Made by a program: the position numbers and the translations under genes. 6,412 nucleotides of DNA from positions 1-6,412 of the forward strand of contig JAKQGT010000075.1 of the NCBI GenBank assembly GCA_029556005.1. The letters run 5' to 3'. The stretch's first letter is position 1, and each line of letters opens with the position of its first letter. Below are positions 1 to 6,181 of this stretch, in pieces. The notes below the pieces were generated by a model. It saw only the letters and a program-made list of their open reading frames with translations, did no database searches and was not told the origin of the DNA. The stretch is from Chlamydiota bacterium. Lineage in GTDB: Bacteria; Chlamydiota; Chlamydiia; Chlamydiales; Simkaniaceae.

Positions 1-1634
1 ATTTTACGGATAAGAGGAATGTAACGGGAGGCACAAGAGAGCTTTCTCACACCCAGTCCTATGAGAAGAGGAGTCATTAAGGGATCAGAAGCCATCTCTC
101 CACAAAGGCTTAGCGGAGTCTCTGATTGATTAGCTTCTTTAACGACATGATGAATCATACGAATAATGCTCGGATGGGTGGGTTTATAAAAGGAATGGAC
201 ACCTTGGGTCGCTCGGTCAGCTGCTAAGGTGTATTGAATCAGATCGTTGGTTCCAATCGAAAGAAAGTCGCACTCTTTACAAATCAGATCACAAATAATG
301 ACAGCAGAGGGAACTTCTACCATGGACCCCACAGGAATTTCCTCTGCAATTTCGTGTCCTTCAGCACGGAGTTCTAAGGCAACTTCTTGAATCAGTTCTT
401 TGGCTTGAACGAGCTCGGAAATATCAGAAATAAGAGGTAATAAGATGCGTAAATCTCCATCTAAACTCACGCGGAGAAGGGCTCTGAGCTGATGGGCAAA
501 AATTTCTCGATTGCGCAAGAGAAATCGAATGGCGCGGCATCCTAAAGCAGGATTCGGTTCGGGATCATAAAGATTCACATTTCCTTTATCACCCCCCACA
601 TCAAAGGCACGGAAGATGACAGGCTTACCTGCTGCTTTTTTCATCACCTGTTGATAAAGAATGAACTGATCTTCTTCGGAAAATGTCTGTAGCTCTTTCC
701 CAAAAAAAAGAAATTCAGAGCGAAATAATCCGATTCCCTCTGCTTTATAGGGACTCAGAAGATCGAGATCACTTAAGTTTTCAATATTCGCTAAAACCTC
801 AACCGGTGTCCCATCAGCTGTATGGGTTTTATCTTGCGCCTCCTCTAAAGTGCGCACAACCTGTTGATCGGATTGCTTTTTAATCTTTGCATATTTATCT
901 AAGGTGCTCGTTGAGGGATTGACGATTACAAACCCTTTTTTTCCATCAATAATCACAAGAGATGATTGCAAGGGATGGAGAGAATCCAGGGAAACATTTG
1001 CTACATAAGGAATCCCTTTAGAGCGGGCAATGAGGGCTGCATGGGAGGTCGCCCCTCCAAGCTCTGTAATAAATCCTAAAACATGCCCTTTTGAGGCCTC
1101 AGCAGTACTAGAAGGGACGAGCTCTTTCGTAAAAACAATGGATTCTTTAGGAATATCAGCTGTGGAAATCTTTTTTCGCGGATGTAAATTACGTAAAATG
1201 CGTTCAGAGAGGTCCTTGACATCTAGAAGGCGTTGCTTGAAAAAACTATCCTTAACCTTGGAAAATTCTTTTTCATAATCAGACATCACGGAACGGAAAA
1301 CCGCTTCGGTATTTTTCATACGCTGCCGAATCTTCTTTTCCATGAAGGTGGTCATGAAAGGATCTTCCAGCATTTGAATATGGGTATCGATAATGGAAAC
1401 CGCTTCCGTTGAGCCCTCTTTAGCCAAAAAGCGCTGCAAATCACTCAGATCATCGCGACTTAAATGAATGGCCCGTCTGTAACGCCCCACCTCTTTTTCA
1501 ATTTCGTTAGAGGAGATAGAGAATTCCGGAACAATTTCTTCTTGAAATCCTTCTAAAAAATACAAGCGCCCAATAGCGATTCCCCCACTGATGGGAGAGC
1601 CCTCTAGGACGATTTCCTCGAGTACTTCCGCCAT
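1..1634 (-). CDS. ptsI: Phosphoenolpyruvate-protein phosphotransferase (PTS Enzyme I), C-terminus cut by window edge
   Basis: Enzyme I is the cytoplasmic first enzyme of the PTS. It takes phosphate from phosphoenolpyruvate onto a histidine and hands it to HPr. Reading back from the ATG at 1634, 544 codons stay open to the window edge. Against the E. coli enzyme (575 residues) this has about 9 extra N-terminal residues and lacks about 30 at the C-terminus. The swivelling phosphohistidine domain carries GGATSHAALIAR, with His198 as the phosphorylated residue. The PEP-binding barrel has GLFRSEFLF (Arg305), FRAFDVGGDK (Arg342), MVEVPSA (Glu440), GTNDLIQYTLAADR (Asp464, Arg474) and LCGEMA (Cys511). 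All lie at the E. coli catalytic positions plus 9, so the visible part looks functional. The start is supported by AGGA at 1641-1644, 6 nt upstream, and no other start fits. It lies 35 bp downstream of ptsH in the same operon. Family identity is secure; the missing end cannot be judged. Confidence 0.97.
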   Translation of the reverse strand, partial: MAEVLEEIVLEGSPISGGIAIGRLYFLEGFQEEIVPEFSISSNEIEKEVGRYRRAIHLSRDDLSDLQRFLAKEGSTEAVSIIDTHIQMLEDPFMTTFMEKKIRQRMKNTEAVFRSVMSDYEKEFSKVKDSFFKQRLLDVKDLSERILRNLHPRKKISTADIPKESIVFTKELVPSSTAEASKGHVLGFITELGGATSHAALIARSKGIPYVANVSLDSLHPLQSSLVIIDGKKGFVIVNPSTSTLDKYAKIKKQSDQQVVRTLEEAQDKTHTADGTPVEVLANIENLSDLDLLSPYKAEGIGLFRSEFLFFGKELQTFSEEDQFILYQQVMKKAAGKPVIFRAFDVGGDKGNVNLYDPEPNPALGCRAIRFLLRNREIFAHQLRALLRVSLDGDLRILLPLISDISELVQAKELIQEVALELRAEGHEIAEEIPVGSMVEVPSAVIICDLICKECDFLSIGTNDLIQYTLAADRATQGVHSFYKPTHPSIIRMIHHVVKEANQSETPLSLCGEMASDPLMTPLLIGLGVRKLSCASRYIPLIRK

Positions 1635-1669
1635 CTATCATCCTATTTTACTTTTAAAATGGGACACTC

Positions 1670-1948
1670 TCATACATCCTCTCCAAATTGTGTTTCGAAT
1701 GCATGTAATAAACTAGATAATGTTTTTTCAGCATCAACTCCTTCCACTTCAATTTTAACCTTCGCGTTCTTAGGAGCCGTTAAAATCATAATACTCATAA
1801 TGCTACGAGCATTGACCGATTCACCCTTATAAGTCAATGTTACTTTTGATTGAGACTTCTGTAAAATTTTCGCGATATAGGTCGCAGGCCTTACATGAAG
1901 TCCTAGTTTATTTTTCACTTTTGTGATCGATTCAACCTTCTTTTTCAA
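1670..1948 (-). CDS. ptsH: Phosphocarrier protein HPr
   Basis: HPr is the small cytoplasmic phosphocarrier that receives phosphate from Enzyme I. This one is 92 residues, close to the usual 85-90. The active-site motif NKLGLHVRPAT gives His18, equivalent to His15 of E. coli. The segment VNARSIMSIM gives Ser49, equivalent to the regulatory Ser46 of Gram-positive HPr that HprK phosphorylates; the flanking Ile-Met pair is typical of HPr proteins recognised by that kinase. The start codon is TTG, not ATG. It is preceded by AAGGG at 1957-1961 with 8 nt spacing, and no in-frame ATG precedes the active site (the next possible start, GTG for residue 11, would delete the first strand). The gene overlaps the end of hprK by 17 bp, so both kinase and substrate come from one message and translation is probably coupled. 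Identity is near certain; the exact start is likely. Confidence 0.96.
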   Translation of the reverse strand: MKKKVESITKVKNKLGLHVRPATYIAKILQKSQSKVTLTYKGESVNARSIMSIMILTAPKNAKVKIEVEGVDAEKTLSSLLHAFETQFGEDV

Positions 1949-2882
1949 TTTTTTTACCCTTAGCTATCTCTTCAAGAAGTTTGATATTAAATTCCTTTGC
2001 GGAATGATAACCCATTTCTTTTAGGCGGTGATTCAGCACAGTCGTTTCGATAAGAAGGACGATATCACGCCCCGGTTTGACGGGGTGCACATAGAGAGGC
2101 ACTTGGATATCTAGAAATTCGATAAATCTCTCTTCTAACCCAATCCGGTCATAATAGTGTGCTTCATTCCACTCTTCTAAATGAACCACCATATCGATTT
2201 GCACCTCATTTCTGACGCAAACAGCGCCATAAAGGGTGGCGACATTGATGATCCCAATGCCCCGTATCTCGATTAAGTGACGCGTGAGCTCTGGCCCCGT
2301 CCCCACAAGACGCCCCTCTTCTTTTCTACGCACTTTCACCACATCATCGGAAATCAGGCGATGTCCCCTTTCGATCAGTCCGAGAGCTGCTTCGCTCTTT
2401 CCGACAGAAGAGTCCCCTTTGATGAGGACCCCAATCCCAAAGGCTTCTACAAGCGTTCCATGTAGGCTCAAGACAGGAGAAAAAGCTTCATTTAGAAAGA
2501 GGGTCAGCTTTGTCATTAAGGGAATCGAACGCATCTTTGTTCGAAACAAAGGGATGTTTAGCTCTAAGCAAATGTCCATAAGTTCTTTTGGGGGGATGAG
2601 TCCCCTTGCGACAATCACAACAGGATTTTCTGATGTGACTACACCTAGTAGGCGTTTCCTTCTCAGTTTCGGATCTAAATCCTTTAAGTAATCGAGTTCT
2701 ACACGTCCAAAGAGAAGGATGCGGTTATCTTTTTTCCGCTTGATGTAACCTGCAAGAGACAACCCAGGACGTTGGACATGAGAAACTTTCACCAAACGAT
2801 CCATCCCTTGACGCGCCTTTGTGAGAGTCAGTCCCAGGATCTCTCCATGGCGATCAAAAAGGGTTTGCACGGTGAGGTTCAT
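1932..2882 (-). CDS. hprK: HPr kinase/phosphorylase
   Basis: This is the bifunctional enzyme that phosphorylates HPr on its regulatory serine using ATP or pyrophosphate and also removes that phosphate. The protein has 316 residues, the usual family length. An N-terminal domain (about 1-130) precedes the catalytic domain, which shows His141 in SLHGTLVEAFGIGVLIKG, a P-loop GDSSVGKS at 156-163, Asp179-Asp180 in LISDDVV, the family signature IEIRGIGIINV at 205-215, and the C-terminal YDRIGL and VKPGRD segments near 244-273. These match the known catalytic His, nucleotide-binding and HPr-contact regions. The P-loop has Ser159 where most members have Gly. The reading frame stays open a further 89 codons upstream, but that part overlaps the preceding gene and has no family similarity. 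The ATG at 2882 has a strong Shine-Dalgarno site and overlaps the previous stop by 4 bp. Its substrate HPr is the next gene. Confidence 0.95.
   Translation of the reverse strand: MNLTVQTLFDRHGEILGLTLTKARQGMDRLVKVSHVQRPGLSLAGYIKRKKDNRILLFGRVELDYLKDLDPKLRRKRLLGVVTSENPVVIVARGLIPPKELMDICLELNIPLFRTKMRSIPLMTKLTLFLNEAFSPVLSLHGTLVEAFGIGVLIKGDSSVGKSEAALGLIERGHRLISDDVVKVRRKEEGRLVGTGPELTRHLIEIRGIGIINVATLYGAVCVRNEVQIDMVVHLEEWNEAHYYDRIGLEERFIEFLDIQVPLYVHPVKPGRDIVLLIETTVLNHRLKEMGYHSAKEFNIKLLEEIAKGKKIEKEG
1957..1961 (-). promoter_or_regulatory. Shine-Dalgarno site for the TTG start of ptsH
   Basis: Read on the minus strand the site is AAGGG, followed by T and seven A residues, then TTG. It lies inside the last codons of hprK. 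It supports the TTG at 1948 as the true ptsH start. The weak start codon plus overlap suggests translation of ptsH is set by ribosomes finishing hprK (inference). Confidence 0.6.
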
Positions 2883-3613
2883 AAACCCTCCAAATAGAAA
2901 ATGAGCCAGTCCAAAAAATTTGTAAAGGCGAGGTATTCCTCCCCTTTTTCGCGCGTGCGGAAATCTGAGATCTTCCCTTCTGCAAGAGAGCAGAGTACAT
3001 TTCCAACTTGCCCATCCACATACCAATTCTGATAAAAGCACTGATATACATCTAAACCAAAAGAGCGATAAAAAGGAAAGAGTTCCTGTAAATCCACCAC
3101 CTCTTGACCACAACGGATGATCCCCTCTCTTGACCGCACGTTTTTGCACGCATCAGGTAGAGCCTCAGCGGGAAGAATCCCTGTATCTTTTCCTTTTGCA
3201 AACCCATTATGGATTCGAAAAAAATGCAAATAATCTTTAGGGAAAGGAAAATCAAACTGACCCTTAAGGGTTTCTATTCCCTCATCAGAAAGAGGAATCC
3301 CTCCGATAAAAAACGTGGTCTTAAGGGTATAGGTCATATAAACCCCCCTTTTAGACCCCACAATGCCGATTTCTTCCACTTGAGAAAAAAAACGGTCAAA
3401 AGCCGCATAAACATGGGGAAAGTAAGGAACGGCATTGATCCAATAGTCCCGGATAAACTCTAAACGGACAGGAGGTTGGAGTTTCGATAGTTCAAACCAC
3501 CCCTTAGAAATCTGAGGACAACCTTTTTTTGCCTCTTCAAAGGAAAGCTCTTCCTTTTCATGAAAAAAAACCAGATCGCTTTCTCCCAAGCATGTAGCAA
3601 TCGAATCTCTCAT
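2879..3613 (-). CDS. SMI1/KNR4-like (SUKH-like) domain protein, function unknown
   Basis: This is a soluble protein of 244 residues with no signal peptide or membrane segment. The C-terminal part (about 107-243) resembles the SMI1/KNR4 or SUKH fold. It begins with PLSDEGIETLKGQF, then FPFPKDYLHFFRIHNGFAKG (a form of the family's 'P-x-D-Y-x-x-F-x-x-x-N-G' core), a middle GILPAEAL segment, LDVYQCFYQNWYV followed by an acidic/Gly turn, and a closing amphipathic helix YLAFTNFLDWLIFYLEGL. The N-terminal 100 residues are aromatic-rich and unassigned. In other bacteria SUKH proteins are often toxin-immunity proteins, but no toxin gene is visible here. The gene instead heads the hprK-ptsH-ptsI unit, and its stop overlaps the hprK start by 4 bp, implying co-translation and perhaps a role with HprK or HPr (inference). 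The start ATG has only a weak GGA upstream. The fold call is by eye. Confidence 0.6.
   Translation of the reverse strand: MRDSIATCLGESDLVFFHEKEELSFEEAKKGCPQISKGWFELSKLQPPVRLEFIRDYWINAVPYFPHVYAAFDRFFSQVEEIGIVGSKRGVYMTYTLKTTFFIGGIPLSDEGIETLKGQFDFPFPKDYLHFFRIHNGFAKGKDTGILPAEALPDACKNVRSREGIIRCGQEVVDLQELFPFYRSFGLDVYQCFYQNWYVDGQVGNVLCSLAEGKISDFRTREKGEEYLAFTNFLDWLIFYLEGL
2886..2891 (-). promoter_or_regulatory. Shine-Dalgarno site fixing the hprK start
   Basis: On the minus strand the sequence is GGAGGG followed by TTT and the ATG at 2882. It lies within the final codons of the upstream gene. Together with the ATGA stop/start overlap it decides the hprK start against an in-frame extension reaching 3149. 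Confidence 0.75.
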
Positions 3614-3635
3614 GCATTTTCCAATTAAAACTTAT

Positions 3636-3701
3636 ACTCAAACTATTTCAAAAGTTGGATTTTCAGCTGCTCCAAAAACAAGTTTTTGAAGTAGTTTGAG
3701 T
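3636..3701. repeat. Long imperfect inverted repeat, 18-bp arms with 30-bp loop
   Basis: The left arm at 3636-3653 (ACTCAAACTATTTCAAAA) and right arm at 3684-3701 (TTTTGAAGTAGTTTGAGT) are complementary at 17 of 18 positions. The single mismatch (3646/3691) would be a U-G pair in plus-strand RNA. Within the loop a second, perfect 7-bp inverted repeat with a 2-nt loop (CAAAAAC at 3673-3679 and GTTTTTG at 3682-3688) shares bases with the right arm, so the two hairpins would exclude each other. The stem is AT-rich and not followed directly by a T-run. It could be an operator, an RNA element in the leader of the leftward operon, or a remnant of a small repeat element. Confidence 0.8.
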
Positions 3702-3719
3702 CTAGTATCTTAAAAAGTT

Positions 3720-3749
3720 TTTACACTTTTTTGCAACGATGATGTATAA
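3720..3749 (+). promoter_or_regulatory. Candidate sigma-70 promoter of ndh
   Basis: TTTACA at 3720-3725 (5 of 6 to TTGACA) is followed after 18 bp by GTATAA at 3744-3749. Transcription would begin near 3756, leaving a short leader with a run of six G residues (3760-3765) as ribosome-binding site 5 nt from the ATG. The inverted repeat would lie just upstream of the -35 element. Assigned by eye only. Confidence 0.35.
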
Positions 3750-3770
3750 GTAAAGTATAGGGGGGTTCCT

Positions 3771-5060
3771 ATGATTTATACACGTGTCGTTGTAATTGGA
3801 GGAGGCTTTGGAGGCTTAAACGTTGTTAAGACTCTAAGCAAAGCTAACCTAGATATTTTACTCGTCGATAAAAAAAACCACCATTTATTCCAACCCCTTC
3901 TCTATCAAGTCGCCAGCGCAGCCCTCTCCCCTGCAGATATTGCGACCCCCTTAAGAGAAATTTTTTCCACACAAAAAAACACAACTGTGATTATGGGAAC
4001 AGTGGATAAAATTGATAAAGAAAAGCGCGAACTTCACCTCGCCAATGGAGAGACGCTACCTTACGATTACTTGGTTGTAGCAACAGGAGCCAGCCACTCT
4101 TATTTTGGAAATGATCAGTGGGCTCCCTTAGCCCCTGGCCTTAAAACCGTTGTCGATGCTCTTCATATCCGAGAAAAAATCCTCCTCTCTTTTGAAAAAG
4201 CGGAGCGGATGGATAGTATTCATGAAGCAGAAAAATTTCTGAACTTCGTCATTATTGGAGCAGGCCCCACTGGGGTCGAGATGGCAGGTGCCATTGCAGA
4301 AATTGCTCATAAAACGCTATTTAAGAACTTTCGCCGGATCAATCCCGAAAAATCCAAGATTTACCTCGTTGAAGGGGCTCCCAGAGTCCTTCCTCCTTTC
4401 CCAGAAAAACTCTCTGAACGGGCACGCAAAGACCTAGAAAAGATGGGAGTGCGCGTCATTACAGGAGAAATGGTGACCAACATCACCGAAGATGGTGTCC
4501 AATTAGGCGGAGACTTTATTGAAGCCCGCAATATCATTTGGGCAGCGGGCAATCAAGCTTCCCCTCTCCTCAAAACACTCGATATCCCTTTAGATCGCCA
4601 GGGAAGAGCTATGGTGGAACCAGACCTTAGTCTCCCCAATCACCCAGAGATTTTTGTGATCGGAGATGCGGCTTGCTCCATGGGGAAAAATGGGAAACCC
4701 CTTCCTGCAATCGCTCCAACAGCCATCCAACAAGGGAGGTATGTGGGAAAAATCATCCGTAAACAAATTCCCAAAGAGAAGAGGCGCCCATTTCGTTACT
4801 TCGATAAAGGGAGCATCGCCACCATCGGGAAAAACCGCGCCGTAGGATATATGCGCAACTTCCGTTTTACAGGTTTTTTTGCTTGGTTGATCTGGGGATT
4901 TATTCACATCTTTTATCTCGTCAATTACCGGAGCCAATTTGGGGTGATGCTCCAATGGGTCTTCCACTATATCTCAGGCTTACGCGGCGCCCGCTTGATT
5001 CATAAATCCATCGACAGTGAAATAGCCGCTCTCCGGAAAAAAGAACGCAAAGAAACTTAA
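3771..5060 (+). CDS. ndh: Type II NADH:quinone oxidoreductase (NDH-2)
   Basis: This single-subunit, FAD-containing membrane-surface enzyme oxidises NADH and reduces quinone without pumping ions. At 429 residues it is full length. An FAD-binding Rossmann motif VVVIGGGFGG sits at 6-15, with the acidic residue Asp33 ending the second strand, followed by HHLFQPLLYQVAS, a typical NDH-2 segment. A second Rossmann motif, IIGAGPTGVE at 161-170 with Glu201 in IYLVEG, binds NADH. FVIGDAA at 295-301 contacts FAD. The quinone-site segment is APTAIQQG at 315-322, a variant of the AQxAxQ motif with Pro second, which I recall from other bacterial members. The C-terminal 365-402 is hydrophobic and aromatic (GFFAWLIWGFIHIFYLV), the usual amphipathic membrane anchor. 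It is divergent from the PTS operon and appears monocistronic. It would regenerate NAD+ and feed the quinone pool. The ATG has a G6 ribosome-binding site. Confidence 0.95.
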   Translation: MIYTRVVVIGGGFGGLNVVKTLSKANLDILLVDKKNHHLFQPLLYQVASAALSPADIATPLREIFSTQKNTTVIMGTVDKIDKEKRELHLANGETLPYDYLVVATGASHSYFGNDQWAPLAPGLKTVVDALHIREKILLSFEKAERMDSIHEAEKFLNFVIIGAGPTGVEMAGAIAEIAHKTLFKNFRRINPEKSKIYLVEGAPRVLPPFPEKLSERARKDLEKMGVRVITGEMVTNITEDGVQLGGDFIEARNIIWAAGNQASPLLKTLDIPLDRQGRAMVEPDLSLPNHPEIFVIGDAACSMGKNGKPLPAIAPTAIQQGRYVGKIIRKQIPKEKRRPFRYFDKGSIATIGKNRAVGYMRNFRFTGFFAWLIWGFIHIFYLVNYRSQFGVMLQWVFHYISGLRGARLIHKSIDSEIAALRKKERKET

Positions 5061-5085
5061 AAAGAAAGGGCCAAAGCTTAGGTTA

Positions 5086-5982
5086 TTATAAAACAGTAAA
5101 CCCCATACCCATTGCTAACGGATGGGTAGAGACTTCATTAAGAGTGGGGATGGCTGTCTCAGCTAATTCTGCTAGCGTTTCCCAAACAGGTTTTTGAGGA
5201 GGTCTTGGCCTATAGGCTTCAGGAAGATCTTGAGCGGGCTCTTGCGATAGCTCACATCCATTCCTATACTTAACAGCTGACTGCGTCTCACCAAACTTTC
5301 CTGATGCGTATCTAATATTTTTAATGATGTACTGATCCTCACTTCCTTCTTCCGCATAATCAAAAATGACAACAGGTTCACACCGCGTAAGAGATTGAGA
5401 AGCATAAACTGTAGATTGTGGAAGATTTAATGAAAAAATCCTGGCAGCATTTGTTTCCAACGATTTATTTCCAGTTAAACAGGCATCTAAAATAACAACA
5501 GAACCATTGCTTAAAAGAGATGATAATGCACCCATTAGGTGATGTTTTCGATCCGTAAGAAAGAAAAGGGGATTGGCAATATGAACGATTCTATTCCCCA
5601 TGACTCTCAAATCTTGAAGCCCTTGTGTAGAACCATGCCCTGAAATAATCAATAGATCGATAGGTGTTCGATCCTTTTTAAGAAAGGGAAGAAATTCACT
5701 GTCCTCAAATATTTTAACTTCGTAATGCATCTGTTTTAAATTATCAATGGTTGCTTCTCGATCTCCATCATGAACCTCTCCTCTAAAAGCTTTATCTCCC
5801 TCTTTAGCTTTAAGCCAAATATAAGCCACTTTTTTTGCTGAAGCTTCTTGTGGAACCAGTCCAACCCTTTCTTGAGCTTCATCAGAGGTTGCAGATAAAA
5901 AAGGAGGTTCATCTTCTAATAAAAATATTGATGATGGAGATGGTGTTAGACTTGCTGGAGATAATGCTGGAGAACTAGACAT
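5086..5982 (-). CDS. Caspase-like (clan CD) cysteine peptidase, possible effector
   Basis: A 298-residue protein with no recognised homologue by name. Residues 51-200 have the strand order of the caspase-haemoglobinase fold: KKVAYIWLKA (51-60), YEVKIFED (87-94), then IDLLIISGHGS ending in the His-Gly pair (His116), then VVILDACLTG with Cys168, then STVYASQS. The His-Gly and Asp-Ala-Cys motifs at strand ends form the catalytic dyad of clan CD; DACLTG is closer to the C14 (caspase/metacaspase) form than to CHAT or gingipain forms. The first 30 residues are Ser/Pro-rich and probably disordered, without a classical signal peptide. A Pro-rich linker (258-266) leads to a short C-terminal tail. The start at 5982 has a strong AGGAAGGG site 5 nt upstream. 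It is convergent with ndh and divergent from another Pro-rich protein. A host-directed or programmed-death protease is possible but inferred; substrate specificity cannot be read. Confidence 0.7.
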   Translation of the reverse strand: MSSSPALSPASLTPSPSSIFLLEDEPPFLSATSDEAQERVGLVPQEASAKKVAYIWLKAKEGDKAFRGEVHDGDREATIDNLKQMHYEVKIFEDSEFLPFLKKDRTPIDLLIISGHGSTQGLQDLRVMGNRIVHIANPLFFLTDRKHHLMGALSSLLSNGSVVILDACLTGNKSLETNAARIFSLNLPQSTVYASQSLTRCEPVVIFDYAEEGSEDQYIIKNIRYASGKFGETQSAVKYRNGCELSQEPAQDLPEAYRPRPPQKPVWETLAELAETAIPTLNEVSTHPLAMGMGFTVL

Positions 5983-6005
5983 ATTTACCCTTCCTTTTTA
6001 TTTAT

Positions 6006-6033
6006 ATTATATCATAATAACAAAAATTTTAAA
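6006..6033 (-). promoter_or_regulatory. Promoter of the caspase-like gene (extended -10)
   Basis: On the minus strand, TTTAAA (6028-6033) is separated by 16 bp from a perfect TATAAT (6006-6011), which is preceded by TG plus one base, giving an extended -10 TGATATAAT (6006-6014). Transcription would begin near 5999, with a leader of about 17 nt containing the AGGAAGGG ribosome-binding site. The surrounding DNA is very AT-rich, so chance matches are more likely here. Confidence 0.5.
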
Positions 6034-6062
6034 TATTTTATATATTAAAACTGTTTAAATCA

Positions 6063-6091
6063 TTTACAATAAATCACTTGTCAGCTATCTT
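6063..6091 (+). promoter_or_regulatory. Candidate promoter of the 6182 gene
   Basis: TTTACA at 6063-6068 is followed after 17 bp by TATCTT at 6086-6091. This would give a leader of about 84 nt before the start codon. The match is partial (5 of 6 and 4 of 6) and made by eye in AT-rich DNA. Confidence 0.3.
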
Positions 6092-6170
6092 ATTTGTATT
6101 GAAAAAAAATAGCATTAAGTCGTTGAGTGGAATTGAGTATCCTACAGACTATCAACAACTTATTTAGATC

Positions 6171-6175
6171 GGAGG
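6171..6175 (+). promoter_or_regulatory. Shine-Dalgarno site deciding the start at 6182
   Basis: GGAGG lies 6 nt before the ATG at 6182. Another in-frame ATG at 6176 directly abuts the site with no spacing and is therefore unlikely to be used. Confidence 0.7.
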
Positions 6176-6181
6176 ATGATT

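Larger units (their letters stand above)
3614..3770. other. Divergent intergenic region between the PTS operon and ndh
   Basis: These 157 bp separate two divergently transcribed genes, so they must carry both promoters. They contain a large inverted repeat (3636-3701) on the PTS-operon side and a candidate promoter with T-rich flanks on the ndh side. I found no convincing sigma-70 pair for the leftward operon; a TATAAG lies at 3631-3636 on the minus strand, but without a matching -35 element. No small ORF or tRNA is seen. Confidence 0.6.
5983..6181. other. AT-rich divergent intergenic region
   Basis: These 199 bp lie between the caspase-like gene and the gene starting at 6182 and must carry promoters for both. 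The part from about 5995 to 6062 is almost pure A and T with short T/A runs. No tRNA, direct repeat or strong hairpin was seen. The base composition contrasts with ndh and the PTS genes. Confidence 0.6.

Noticed and set aside
2284..2691. Open frame of 135 codons on the plus strand antisense to hprK.
   Set aside because: It is a shadow of a well-conserved coding region; the translation is Ser/Arg/Pro-rich without recognisable motifs.
2883..3149. In-frame 89-codon upstream extension of hprK.
   Set aside because: It overlaps the SMI1/KNR4-like gene on the same strand in another frame, has no HprK-like sequence, and the ATG at 2882 has a strong ribosome-binding site and the normal family length.
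3636..3720. Inverted repeat as a Rho-independent terminator.
   Set aside because: It lies between divergent genes where no transcript needs to end, the stem is AT-rich, and no T-run follows either arm directly.
4590..4967. Open frame of 125 codons on the minus strand inside ndh.
   Set aside because: It lies opposite conserved NDH-2 motifs (GDAA, APTAIQQG) and has no family features of its own.
5061..5085. Possible hairpin around CCAAAGCTTAGG.
   Set aside because: It is a short near-palindrome with no loop and no T-run, so it is not a credible terminator.
6176..6178. Earlier in-frame ATG for the last gene.
   Set aside because: It directly abuts the GGAGG ribosome-binding site with no spacing.
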